A stretch of DNA of 64,000 nucleotides from Comamonadaceae bacterium (lineage in GTDB: Bacteria; Pseudomonadota; Gammaproteobacteria; Burkholderiales; Burkholderiaceae_C): positions 1 through 64,000 of the forward strand of contig JAIXWZ010000009.1 in the NCBI GenBank assembly GCA_027491035.1, read 5' to 3'. The notes below the pieces were generated by a model, which saw only the letters and a list, made by a program, of their open reading frames with translations, did not search any database and was not told the origin of the DNA. The translations under genes and the position numbers were made by a program. Of this stretch, positions 48,232-56,914 are shown piece after piece (position 1 is the first letter of the stretch; every line of letters begins with the position of its first letter).

Positions 48232-48314
48232 CAGAGGGCGATCGGTAGTTGTGAGGGTCCCAAGGATATCTGAAAACATTGACAAAGCGACCCAGGGAAG
48301 ATCTGAAAAACCTC

Positions 48315-48402
48315 GTCATCGCGAGGAGCGCAGCGACGTGGCGATCAAAAAGCCTTTGGTTGATCAATGTTTTTTGGATTGCCACGCTTCGCTCGCAATG
48401 AC
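48315..48402. repeat. Dispersed inverted repeat element (GTCATCGCGAGGAGCGCAGCGACGTGGCGATC ... GGATTGCCACGCTTCGCTCGCAATGAC)
   Basis: Imperfect terminal inverted repeats of about 30 bp; same sequence family as the tandem repeats at 53959-54203. Confidence 0.75.
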
Positions 48403-48527
48403 AAAACACACGGGTGTAGACCCTCCTTAGGGGTTCCCGGGCGCCACGGGAGCCCGCTCATTAGAATGACGCCCTACGCTGCGCCGGCCCGGCGCGCCAT
48501 GGCCGAACGCGGCCCTTACTCCCCACC

Positions 48528-49517
48528 ATGCTCACTTTCCAGCAGATCATCCTCAAGCTGCAGTCCTACTGGGATGCCCAGGGCTGCGCCCTTTTGCAGC
48601 CTTACGACATGGAGGTGGGCGCGGGCACCAGCCACACCGCCACCTTTTTGCGCGCCTTGGGCCCCGAGCCGTGGAAAGCCGCCTATGTGCAGCCCAGCCG
48701 CCGCCCCAAGGATGGACGCTACGGCGAGAACCCCAACCGCCTGCAGCACTATTACCAGTACCAGGTGGTTTTGAAGCCCGCGCCAAGCAATATTTTGGAG
48801 CTCTACCTGGGCTCGCTCCAAGCCCTGGGTTTTGATCTGAAAAAGAACGACATCCGCTTTGTCGAGGACGACTGGGAAAACCCCACCCTGGGCGCCTGGG
48901 GCCTGGGCTGGGAGGTCTGGCTCAATGGCATGGAGGTCACCCAGTTCACCTACTTCCAGCAAGTTGGCGGCATCGACTGCCGGCCGATCACCGGCGAGAT
49001 CACCTACGGCCTGGAGCGTCTGGCCATGTATCTGCAAGGGGTGGACAACGTCTACAACCTCGTGTGGACCGACGCCGGGTCGGCGCCGGGCCGCCCCCAA
49101 GCCGACCCAGCCCCCCCGGGGGGCAGTGAGCCACGCGCAGCGGGCGAGCGTGGGGGCCAGATCCTCTATGGCGATGTCTATCTGCAAAACGAGCAGGAAC
49201 AGTCGGCTTACAACTTTGAGCATTCGGATGCCGAGTTCCTGTTCACCGCCTTTGGCGCCCACGAAAAGCAGGCCAAGCACCTGATGGAGCAGCAACTGGC
49301 CTTGCCCGCCTATGAGCAGGTGCTCAAGGCGGCGCACACTTTCAATTTGCTCGACGCGCGCGGGGCCATCAGCGTGACCGAGCGCGCCGCCTACATCGGC
49401 CGCATCCGCAACCTGGCGCGAAGCGTGGCGCAAAGTTACTACGAGTCGCGTGAGCGTCTGGGCTTTCCCATGGCCCCACGCGAGTGGGTGGCGCAGTTGG
49501 CCAAGAAAGCGGCCTGA
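48528..49517 (+). CDS. glyQ: Glycine--tRNA ligase alpha subunit, carrying an extra in-frame segment of about 29 codons (49074-49160)
   Basis: [81 protein letters not shown]; downstream glyS. Confidence 0.97.
   Translation: MLTFQQIILKLQSYWDAQGCALLQPYDMEVGAGTSHTATFLRALGPEPWKAAYVQPSRRPKDGRYGENPNRLQHYYQYQVVLKPAPSNILELYLGSLQALGFDLKKNDIRFVEDDWENPTLGAWGLGWEVWLNGMEVTQFTYFQQVGGIDCRPITGEITYGLERLAMYLQGVDNVYNLVWTDAGSAPGRPQADPAPPGGSEPRAAGERGGQILYGDVYLQNEQEQSAYNFEHSDAEFLFTAFGAHEKQAKHLMEQQLALPAYEQVLKAAHTFNLLDARGAISVTERAAYIGRIRNLARSVAQSYYESRERLGFPMAPREWVAQLAKKAA
49074..49160. repeat. GC-rich, hairpin-rich repeat-like segment in frame within glyQ
   Basis: Contains GGGTCGGC/GCCGACCC (49077-49084/49101-49108), CCCCCC/GGGGGG (49112-49123) and CCACGC/GCGTGG (49131-49136/49148-49153); encodes [29 protein letters not shown] between conserved GlyQ blocks. 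Confidence 0.75.
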
Positions 49518-49520
49518 GCC

Positions 49521-51656
49521 ATGAGCACCCAAAACCTTCTGGTCGAACTTTTTGTGGAAGAGCTGCCGCCCAAGGCGCTCAACAAACTGGGCAACGCTTT
49601 TGCCAGCGTGCTGTGCGAGCAGCTCAAGGCCCAGGGCCTTGCGGGCGCCGACTCGGCCTGGACCGCTTATGCCTCGCCGCGCCGGCTGGCCGCCCATGTG
49701 ACGGGCGTGCTGGCGCAGGCGCCCGACAAGGCGGTACAGCAAAAGCTCATGCCTGTCAGCGTGGGCTTGGATGCCAGCGGCCAAGCCACGCCGGCCCTGC
49801 TCAAAAAGCTGCAGGCGCTCGGCGCAGACGTGAGCGATTGGGCAGCAGCCGTGGCCGCCCTCAAACAGGCGCCCGATGGCAAGGCCCAAGCCCTGTTCTA
49901 CGACAGCCTGGTCAAGGGCGCGAGCCTGGCCGCTGGCCTGCAAAAAGCGCTCGATGAGGCGCTGGCCAAGCTGCCCATCCCGAAGGTGATGCAGTACCAG
50001 CTCGAAACCGATTGCGAGCTGCCGGGCTGGAGCAGCGTGAACTTTGTGCGCCCGGCGCACAGCCTGATCGCCTTGCATGGCAGCGCCGTGGTGCCGGTCA
50101 AGGCCCTGGGCTTGAGGGCAGGCAACACCACCCAGGGCCATCGTTTTGAGGCACCGGTCAATCCGGTGGTGGTGCCGCATGCCGACCAGTACGCGCAAGT
50201 GCTCAAAACCGACGGCGCGGTGATGGCCAGCTTTGCCCAGCGCCGTGCCGAAATCGAGCGCCAATTGCAGGCGGCCGCAAGCCGGGTCGGCGGCGGCGTG
50301 CGGCCGATCGAAGACGATGCCCTGCTCGACGAAGTCACAGCGCTGGTTGAGCGGCCCAATGTGCTGGTGTGCGAGTTTGAAAAGCAGTTCCTGGGTGTGC
50401 CGCAGGAATGCCTCATTCTCACGATGAAGGCCAACCAGAAATACTTTCCGCTGCTCGATGCGGCCGGCAAGCTGACGCACCAATTCCTGGTGGTGAGCAA
50501 CATCACGCCCGATGACGCATCTGCCGTGATCCAGGGCAACGAGCGCGTGGTGCGCCCGCGCCTGGCCGATGCCAAATTCTTCTTTGACCAGGACCGCAAG
50601 AAGACGCTCGAGTCGCGTGTTGAGGGCCTGTCCAAGGTGGTCTATCACAACAAGCTGGGCAGCCAAGGCGATCGGATGGAGCGGGTGTGTGCCATTGCCA
50701 AAGGCATCGGGCAGCAGCTCGGTGGCGATGCGCTGGCCCAAAAGGCGGTGCTGGCCGCCCGCCTGGCCAAGACCGACTTGCTCACCGACATGGTGGGCGA
50801 GTTTCCTGAGCTGCAAGGCATCATGGGCAACTACTACGCCCGCCATGATGGGCTGAGCGAAGAAATCGCCAACGCGATCTCTGATCATTATTGCCCTCGG
50901 TTTGCCGGCGACCACCTGCCCAGCAACCCGGTCGGCGTGGTGGTGGCTTTGGCCGACAAGCTCGAGACCTTGGTGGGCATGTTTGGCATCGGCAACCTGC
51001 CCAGCGGCGACAAAGACCCGTTTGCACTGCGTCGCCACGCGCTGGGGGTGATTCGCATGCTGGTCGAAAAAGAGCTACCGCTCAAGCTCGACCAACTCAT
51101 TGACGGCGCATTCACCGCCTTCCCCGCGGGTATGCTCGGCGATGCGCACACTGATTTGGAGACTTTTGTTTTTGATCGTCTGTCCGGTGCAATGCGTGAG
51201 CAAGAGTTCACGGCTGCACAGGTCGATGCGGTGGTCTGTATGCGCCCGGTCCAGCTCAGCCTTGTGCCCAAGCAATTGCAGGCCGTGCGCGCCTTCGCTG
51301 CCCTGCCTGAAAGCGCCGCCCTGGCCGCTGCCAACAAGCGCATCACCAACATCCTGAAGAAGGCCGGTGAGGTCGACGCGCATGTCAACACGGCGCTGCT
51401 TCAGGAAGACGCCGAAAAAGCCCTGCACGCCGTCATGCAACAGCTGCTGCCCCACTCCGAGGCTCAGTTCAAGGCCGGCGACTACACCGCCAGCTTGCAA
51501 ACGCTGGCCGCGCTGCGCGCGCCGGTCGATGCCTTCTTTGAAGGCGTCATGGTCAACGCAGAAGAGATGGATCTGCGCCTCAATCGCCAGGGCCTGCTCA
51601 AGGCCCTGCACGCCGCCATGAACCGGGTGGCCGACCTCTCGCGTCTGGCGGCCTGA
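49521..51656 (+). CDS. glyS: Glycine--tRNA ligase beta subunit
   Basis: LLVELFVEELPPKAL; WSSVNFVRPAHSLIALHG; LTMKANQKYFPLLDAAGKL; YYARHDGLSEEIANAI. Confidence 0.97.
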   Translation: MSTQNLLVELFVEELPPKALNKLGNAFASVLCEQLKAQGLAGADSAWTAYASPRRLAAHVTGVLAQAPDKAVQQKLMPVSVGLDASGQATPALLKKLQALGADVSDWAAAVAALKQAPDGKAQALFYDSLVKGASLAAGLQKALDEALAKLPIPKVMQYQLETDCELPGWSSVNFVRPAHSLIALHGSAVVPVKALGLRAGNTTQGHRFEAPVNPVVVPHADQYAQVLKTDGAVMASFAQRRAEIERQLQAAASRVGGGVRPIEDDALLDEVTALVERPNVLVCEFEKQFLGVPQECLILTMKANQKYFPLLDAAGKLTHQFLVVSNITPDDASAVIQGNERVVRPRLADAKFFFDQDRKKTLESRVEGLSKVVYHNKLGSQGDRMERVCAIAKGIGQQLGGDALAQKAVLAARLAKTDLLTDMVGEFPELQGIMGNYYARHDGLSEEIANAISDHYCPRFAGDHLPSNPVGVVVALADKLETLVGMFGIGNLPSGDKDPFALRRHALGVIRMLVEKELPLKLDQLIDGAFTAFPAGMLGDAHTDLETFVFDRLSGAMREQEFTAAQVDAVVCMRPVQLSLVPKQLQAVRAFAALPESAALAAANKRITNILKKAGEVDAHVNTALLQEDAEKALHAVMQQLLPHSEAQFKAGDYTASLQTLAALRAPVDAFFEGVMVNAEEMDLRLNRQGLLKALHAAMNRVADLSRLAA

Positions 51657-51661
51657 AGACC

Positions 51662-52243
51662 ATGCCCGAGCGCAACCTCAAGCTGGTCATCGTCGACCGC
51701 GATGGCACGATCAACCAGGACCGCGACGACTTCGTCAAATCGCCGCAGGAGTGGGAGCCGTTGCCGGGCGCGCTGGAGGCCATTGCCCGCCTCAACCATG
51801 CCGGCTGGCATGTGGTGGTGGCCTCCAACCAGTCGGGTCTGGGGCGCGGCCTGTTTGACATGGCCCACCTCAATGCGATGCACGACAAGATGCACAAATT
51901 GCTCGCCGCCGTCGGCGGGCGCATCGACGCGATCTTCTTTTGTCCGCACGCACCTGAAGACGATTGCGCCTGCCGCAAGCCGCGCGCCGGGCTGTTCGAG
52001 CAGATCGGCGCGCGCTTTGGCGTGTCGCTCAAGGGCGTGCCCGCAGTCGGCGACACGCTGCGCGATCTGCAGGCCGGCGCCAGCGCCGGCTGTCAGCCGC
52101 ATCTGGTGCTCACGGGCAAGTCCGCTGGCTTGAGCCCCGAGCAGGCCTTGCAGGGCTTGCCCCAAGGCTCTCGGGTGCATGCCGATCTGGCGGCCTTTGC
52201 CGATCACCTGATTGAGCGCGGCGCCGGCGCCGCGCCCGTTTGA
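51662..52243 (+). CDS. gmhB: D-glycero-beta-D-manno-heptose 1,7-bisphosphate 7-phosphatase
   Basis: IVDRDGTINQDRDDFVKSPQEWEPLPGALEAIARLNHAGW; FCPHAPEDDCACRKPRAGL. Confidence 0.93.
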   Translation: MPERNLKLVIVDRDGTINQDRDDFVKSPQEWEPLPGALEAIARLNHAGWHVVVASNQSGLGRGLFDMAHLNAMHDKMHKLLAAVGGRIDAIFFCPHAPEDDCACRKPRAGLFEQIGARFGVSLKGVPAVGDTLRDLQAGASAGCQPHLVLTGKSAGLSPEQALQGLPQGSRVHADLAAFADHLIERGAGAAPV

Positions 52244-52989
52244 GCACCATGGCCTGGCTGCGCTCGCTCTTGCATCTGCTGTGGATGGGCGTGACCGTGG
52301 TGCCCTGGGCGCTTGCGGTCATCATCGGCTCGTTGTTTTTGAGCAGCACGGCCGTTTACTGGATGTGCGCCGGCTGGCTGCGTTGGGCGGTGGCCGGTGC
52401 CCGCGTGATTTTGGGCATACAGGTGCGCGTCATCGGTTGGGAGAACCTGCCGACCGGGCAGACGAGCGCGGCGGTGCTGCTGGTCAAGCACCAGAGCACT
52501 TTCGAGACCTTTCTCATGCCCACGCTGATGCCGCATCCATTGGCCTATGTGTTCAAAAAAGAATTGCTCTACGTGCCCTTTTTTGGCTGGGCCATGAGCC
52601 GGCTGGACATGATCCACATCGACCGCAGCAAGCGCAGCGAAGCCTTCACCAAAGTCGTGCAGCAAGGCCGGCGCCTGATGGAGCAGGGCGTTTGGGTGAT
52701 CATGTTCCCTGAGGGCACCCGTATTGAGCGCGGTCAGAGGGGCACCTATAAATCCGGTGGTACTCGGCTGGCCATCGAGTGCGGCGCGCCAGTGATTCCG
52801 GTGGCGGTGACCTCGGCCAAATGCTGGCCGCGCAAGGCCCTGATCAAGCGCCCGGGTGTGGTCGATGTGTCCATCGGCCCGGCCATTGCCAGTGTGGGGC
52901 GCAAGCCTGACGAACTGATGGCCGAGGTCGAGCAATGGATCGAGGCCGAGATGCGCCGGCTCGATCCGCAAGCCTATGCGCAGCCCTGA
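52240..52989 (+). CDS. plsC: 1-acyl-sn-glycerol-3-phosphate acyltransferase (TTG 52240 or ATG 52249)
   Basis: KHQSTFETFLMPTLMP and MFPEGTRIERGQRGTYKSGG acyltransferase motifs. Confidence 0.9.
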   Translation: MSTMAWLRSLLHLLWMGVTVVPWALAVIIGSLFLSSTAVYWMCAGWLRWAVAGARVILGIQVRVIGWENLPTGQTSAAVLLVKHQSTFETFLMPTLMPHPLAYVFKKELLYVPFFGWAMSRLDMIHIDRSKRSEAFTKVVQQGRRLMEQGVWVIMFPEGTRIERGQRGTYKSGGTRLAIECGAPVIPVAVTSAKCWPRKALIKRPGVVDVSIGPAIASVGRKPDELMAEVEQWIEAEMRRLDPQAYAQP

Positions 52990-53018
52990 GGCGGCGCGCT
53001 GCCACTAAACTGGCGGCT

Positions 53019-53903
53019 ATGCGCAGCCTGCTGCAACTGACCCTCGACTTTTTTGCGGCCGATCCGTCGCCCCCGGCGCAGGCATCGCCATCGCCAAGTT
53101 CTCCCGCGCCGACCCGGCCTGATGCCCGCGACAGTTCAGGCGCGCCGGCCTCTGAGCCGCACTACAGCCATCCTCAGGCCAACCGCAGGGCGGTCTTGGC
53201 CGGGGTGCATGTGGGCTACGCTTTTCGCAGAGGCCGCAGGCGCACGATTGGTTTTTCGGTCGGCCCTGAGGGTCTGACCGTCAGCGCACCGAGCTGGGTG
53301 CCCCTGCGCGAGGTCGACAGCGCGGTGCAGGAGAAGGCCGATTGGATTGTGCGCAAGCTGCAGGAGACCCGCCAGCGCCAGGTGCAGCTGGAGTCAGCCC
53401 GCATCGTCTGGCGCGATGGCGCGCAGCTGTCCCTGCTCGGCCAGCCGCTGACGGTGCGGCTGGACCCCAGCCATCGCTATGCCAAGGGTGAGCAATTGCA
53501 GGGCGAGCCCGGCAGCCAATGTCTGTACCTGGGGCTGGCGCAGCAAGCGACGCCCGAGCAGATCCGCGACGCGGCCCAGGCCTGGCTGATGCGGCGAGCC
53601 CGCGCCCACTTTGAAGCGCGGCTCAGGCACTTTGCCCCCAGCTTGGGCGTGCAGTGGCGCCGCCTCGCGCTCAGCAGCGCCTCCACCCGCTGGGGCAGTG
53701 CTGCTGCCGACGGCTCGATCCGTCTGCATTGGCGGCTGATCCACTTCAGCCCCGAGGTGATCGACTACGTGGTGGTGCACGAGCTGAGCCATCTGCGCGT
53801 GATGGACCACAGCCCCCGCTTTTGGGAGACTGTGGGCACGGTGGTGCCCGACTACCCCCAACTGCGCGCCCAGCTGCGCCAGCAGCCACTGGCGCAGTGG
53901 TGA
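53019..53903 (+). CDS. SprT-like/YgjP-type (DUF45) M48-family metallopeptidase
   Basis: VVHELSHLRVMDHSPRFWETVG zincin motif; WGSAAADGSIRLHWRLIHFSPEVIDYVV. Confidence 0.9.
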   Translation: MRSLLQLTLDFFAADPSPPAQASPSPSSPAPTRPDARDSSGAPASEPHYSHPQANRRAVLAGVHVGYAFRRGRRRTIGFSVGPEGLTVSAPSWVPLREVDSAVQEKADWIVRKLQETRQRQVQLESARIVWRDGAQLSLLGQPLTVRLDPSHRYAKGEQLQGEPGSQCLYLGLAQQATPEQIRDAAQAWLMRRARAHFEARLRHFAPSLGVQWRRLALSSASTRWGSAAADGSIRLHWRLIHFSPEVIDYVVVHELSHLRVMDHSPRFWETVGTVVPDYPQLRAQLRQQPLAQW

Positions 53904-53958
53904 GGCAAGCGTCGCGCGCCTGAGCTGACGCGCCGCCCGCCGCCGGGTCATGGTGATG

Positions 53959-54203
53959 ATTGCCACGTCGCTGCGCGCCTCGCAATGACGGGGGGCGTGG
54001 TTGTGACCCTGCCGCGTCATTGCGAGGAACGAAGCAATCCATCGGCGGTCACGCGAGCGCATGGATTGCCACGTCGCTGCGCGCCTCGCAATGACGGGGG
54101 GCGTTGTTGTGACCCTGCCGTGTCATTGCGAGGAACGAAGCAATCCATCGGCGGTCGTGCGAGCACAGGGATTGCCACGGCGCTGCGCGCCTCGCAATGA
54201 CGG
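53959..54203. repeat. Tandem repeat, 106-bp period, about 2.3 copies, REP/MITE-like unit
   Basis: ATTGCCACG[T/G]CGCTGCGCGCCTCGCAATGACGG starts at 53959, 54065 and 54171 (exact 106-bp spacing), alternating with inverted GTCATTGCGAGGAACGAAGCAATCC. Confidence 0.92.
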
Positions 54204-54278
54204 AATCTGTTGGTTTAACGATTTTTATAACTTTGGGCGGTGCCGCTTTATAGACTCTGGCGCAATCTAGCTTCAAGT

Positions 54279-54725
54279 ATGGCCATGGCGTCCAAGCACA
54301 TCCTCCTGGTGGAAGACAACCCCGACCTGCTCGAGCTCACGCGTGGTGCGCTGCTCAGTGGTGGCGCTGACAGCGAAATCGTTTCGGTGCAAGACGGTCA
54401 GCAGGCGCTGGACTATCTTTGGGCGTGTGGTGCGCACCATGGGCGCGATGCCAGCGAGCAGCCGGCTCTGGTCATTCTTGACATGCACTTGCCCTGCCTG
54501 TCGGGTCTGCAGGTGCTCGAGCGCCTGCGCGAGCATCCGCTGACGGCCATGGTTCCGGTGGTCATGCTCACCTCGTCGCGCGAGCCCGATGATGTGCGGG
54601 CCTGCTACCGCAGCGGCGCCAATGGCTATGTGGCCAAGCCGCTGGCCTTTGCCCAGTACCGGCAGAAGGTCACGGCCTTGCGCGATTTCTGGCTTGGCGC
54701 CAACGAAACCGTGCCCTGCGTCTAA
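54279..54725 (+). CDS. Stand-alone response regulator (Rcp1-like)
   Basis: KHILLVEDNPDLLELTRGAL...LVILDMHLPCLSGLQVLERL...VMLTSSREPDDVRACYRSGANGYVAKPL; no output domain. Confidence 0.9.
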   Translation: MAMASKHILLVEDNPDLLELTRGALLSGGADSEIVSVQDGQQALDYLWACGAHHGRDASEQPALVILDMHLPCLSGLQVLERLREHPLTAMVPVVMLTSSREPDDVRACYRSGANGYVAKPLAFAQYRQKVTALRDFWLGANETVPCV

Positions 54726-54739
54726 GCCGTACCTGCTCC

Positions 54740-55807
54740 TCAGGCGGCGTCAAAGCGCAGCACGCCGCCAGCGTCGGCTTGGCGCCGCAGTTGCCCCTGG
54801 TGCCACAGCAGATTCAAATGCGCCATGGCTTCGCCCAGGGCGAAGGTGGTCTGGTGCACATCGAGTGCGCGTTTGAACATCACGCCCACAATGTCTGCGG
54901 CGCATTGCGGTTTGTCGCGGCAGGCGCTGATCACCTCGTCCAGACGGTCCCGGTGGTGCGCTTGCAACTGGCGCACCCGCTCGTGCAGTCCGATGAAGGG
55001 CCGTCCATGTGAGGGCAGCACCAGGGTGTGCTCGGGCAGTGGCAAGAATTTGCTGAGCGAGTCCAAAAAGAGCTGCAGCGGGTTGCCGTCGGGCTCGGTT
55101 TCGTAGACGCTGATATTGGTCGAGATGCGCGGCAGCACCATGTCGCCGCTGATCAGCACCGGCTGGGGCAGGCTGGCGTCGTCGCAAAACAGCGCGATGT
55201 GCTCGGGCGAATGGCCGTAGCCGCTGATGCAGCGCCACTGGCGCCCACCGATGACCAGCCGCTGACCGTCCTGCAGACGCTGGTAGTGGGCCGGCACGGC
55301 GGGCACCATGCGCGCGTAGTAGTCCTTGCGCTCGACCACGGCCGCAAGCACCTGCGCGTCGAGCACCCCGTGGCGGGCAAAAAAGTCGGCGGTGGCCTGG
55401 CCGCCGAAGGAGTCCTGCCGGTTCACGGCCAGCCGGGCCATGAGGTAGTCGCTCAGACTGATCCACAGCCGGGCGTCAAAGCGCTCACACAGCCAGTGCG
55501 CCAGGCCCAGATGGTCCGGATGCATGTGCGTGGCCAGCAGGCGCACGATGGGCAGGCCCTCGAGCTCGCCGGCGATCACCCGCTCCCACTGCGCACGCGA
55601 TTGGGCCCGGTCCACGCAGGTGTCGACCACGCTCCAGCCGGCTCGACCGTCCAGCTCATCGCGCAGCAGCCACAAATTGATGTGGTCCAGGGCGAAGGGC
55701 AAGCCCATGCGCAGCCAGCGCAGACCCGGCGCGAGCTCGACGCTGTCGCCAGCGCCCGGCAGCGTCGTGCCCCAGGGGTAGTGCAAGGCGTCTTCGAGTG
55801 AGTTCAT
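54740..55807 (-). CDS. MBL fold metallo-hydrolase
   Basis: LLATHMHPDHLGLAHWLCERF (HxHxDH), GYGHSPEHIALFCDD, LPSHGRPFIGLHER. Confidence 0.9.
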   Translation of the reverse strand: MNSLEDALHYPWGTTLPGAGDSVELAPGLRWLRMGLPFALDHINLWLLRDELDGRAGWSVVDTCVDRAQSRAQWERVIAGELEGLPIVRLLATHMHPDHLGLAHWLCERFDARLWISLSDYLMARLAVNRQDSFGGQATADFFARHGVLDAQVLAAVVERKDYYARMVPAVPAHYQRLQDGQRLVIGGRQWRCISGYGHSPEHIALFCDDASLPQPVLISGDMVLPRISTNISVYETEPDGNPLQLFLDSLSKFLPLPEHTLVLPSHGRPFIGLHERVRQLQAHHRDRLDEVISACRDKPQCAADIVGVMFKRALDVHQTTFALGEAMAHLNLLWHQGQLRRQADAGGVLRFDAA

Positions 55808-55844
55808 GGGGCGCGCAGGAACTGCGTTATATTTCGGTCGTTGT

Positions 55845-55864
55845 TGACGTTTACGTAAACGTCA
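55845..55864. promoter_or_regulatory. Perfect 20-bp palindrome TGACGTTTACGTAAACGTCA, candidate LiuR-type MerR operator
   Basis: Exact palindrome in the divergent promoter region between the MBL gene and the MerR gene; resembles the TTTACGT-rich LiuR site type. Confidence 0.75.
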
Positions 55865-55901
55865 TGTTTGCCCATTGTAGGCAGTCCCCTGCCGCAAGCC
55901 C

Positions 55902-56303
55902 ATGGCCACCACGTACACCATCAGCGACCTTGCCAAGGAATTTGACCTCACCACCCGGGCCATGCGCTTTTACGAGGACATGGGCTTGCTGCAGCCCAAG
56001 CGCGAAGGCCCGGGCGGGCGCAACCGCATCTACAGCGCCCGCGACCGCACGCGCCTCAAACTCACGCTGCGCGCCAAACGGCTGGGCCTGAGCCTGACTG
56101 AGGCCAAGGAGATCATCGACACCTACGAGAGCCCACGCGACACGGCGCCGCAGCTGCGCAAGTTCTTGGTGATCTTGGAGGGACACAAGCGCCAGATCGA
56201 GGAGCAGATGGCCGATTTGCAGGCCAACCTCGAGGAGATCAAAGCGCATGAAAAGGAAGCCCGGTCGCTGCTGACCAAGGCTGAAAAGCGGGTGCCGGCT
56301 TGA
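55902..56303 (+). CDS. MerR family transcriptional regulator, LiuR-like
   Basis: YTISDLAKEFDLTTRAMRFYEDMGLLQPKREGPGGRNRIYSARDRTRLKLTLRAKRLGLSLTEAKEIIDTY; next to isovaleryl-CoA dehydrogenase. Confidence 0.9.
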   Translation: MATTYTISDLAKEFDLTTRAMRFYEDMGLLQPKREGPGGRNRIYSARDRTRLKLTLRAKRLGLSLTEAKEIIDTYESPRDTAPQLRKFLVILEGHKRQIEEQMADLQANLEEIKAHEKEARSLLTKAEKRVPA

Positions 56304-56339
56304 GCCGGCGGCGCGCGCGCAGATGACCACGGAGTGACC

Positions 56340-56798
56340 ATGAGCAGCCCTTCTAATTCGGATCCTGTCGTCAATCAAGCGGCCTTGCTCGAGCGCGTGC
56401 GCGCGAGTTTCGAGCGCCAGGGCATGATGCTGCATCTCGGTGCCCGCCTGCTGAGGGTCGAGTCCGGCCTGTGCGAGCTGGTCCTGCCCTATTCGGACAA
56501 GGTCACTCAGCAGCAAGGCGGCTTTCATGGCGGCGCCATTGGCGCGCTGGCCGATATTGCCGGTGGCTATGCCGCCCTGACCGTGGCGCCCGAAGGCATG
56601 GAGGTCACGACGGTGGAGTACAAGATCAACTTTCTCAACGCATTTGCGGGCGGGCAGCTGCACGCGATCGGCCGGGTGGTCAAGGCCGGGCGGCGCGTGA
56701 TCATCACCACCGCCGAAGTCGCCCACCTGCATGAAGGCCAGAGCCGCGACTGCGCCATCATGCAGCAGACGCTCGCGCCGGTGAGCAAGACCTATTAA
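56340..56798 (+). CDS. PaaI family thioesterase (hotdog fold)
   Basis: LPYSDKVTQQQGGFHGGAIGALADIAGGYAALT. Confidence 0.88.
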   Translation: MSSPSNSDPVVNQAALLERVRASFERQGMMLHLGARLLRVESGLCELVLPYSDKVTQQQGGFHGGAIGALADIAGGYAALTVAPEGMEVTTVEYKINFLNAFAGGQLHAIGRVVKAGRRVIITTAEVAHLHEGQSRDCAIMQQTLAPVSKTY

Positions 56799-56914
56799 AG
56801 AGCCCCGTGAAAAAGCCCTTTCAAGACAAGCTAGTGAGCGCCCGCCCTGCGTTTGAGCCCTGCCGTTGACGCCCCAAGACCCGACACGTGGCCCTGTTTT
56901 TTTGAGAACCCGAC

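Noticed and set aside
52495-52515. PlsC motif HQSTFE (HX4E instead of HX4D)
   Set aside because: From memory, HQSTWE/HQSTFE-type motifs are common in betaproteobacterial PlsC, so it is probably ordinary.
53959-54203. Possible CRISPR array
   Set aside because: The whole 106-bp unit repeats, including what would be the spacer; only about 2.3 copies; no short direct repeats with unique spacers and no cas genes in the window.
53985-54276. Small ORFs (RHCEERSNPSAVTRAHGLPRRCAPRNDG and similar) in both directions
   Set aside because: These are repeat-derived translations of the 106-bp tandem element, a known type of spurious ORF, not proteins.
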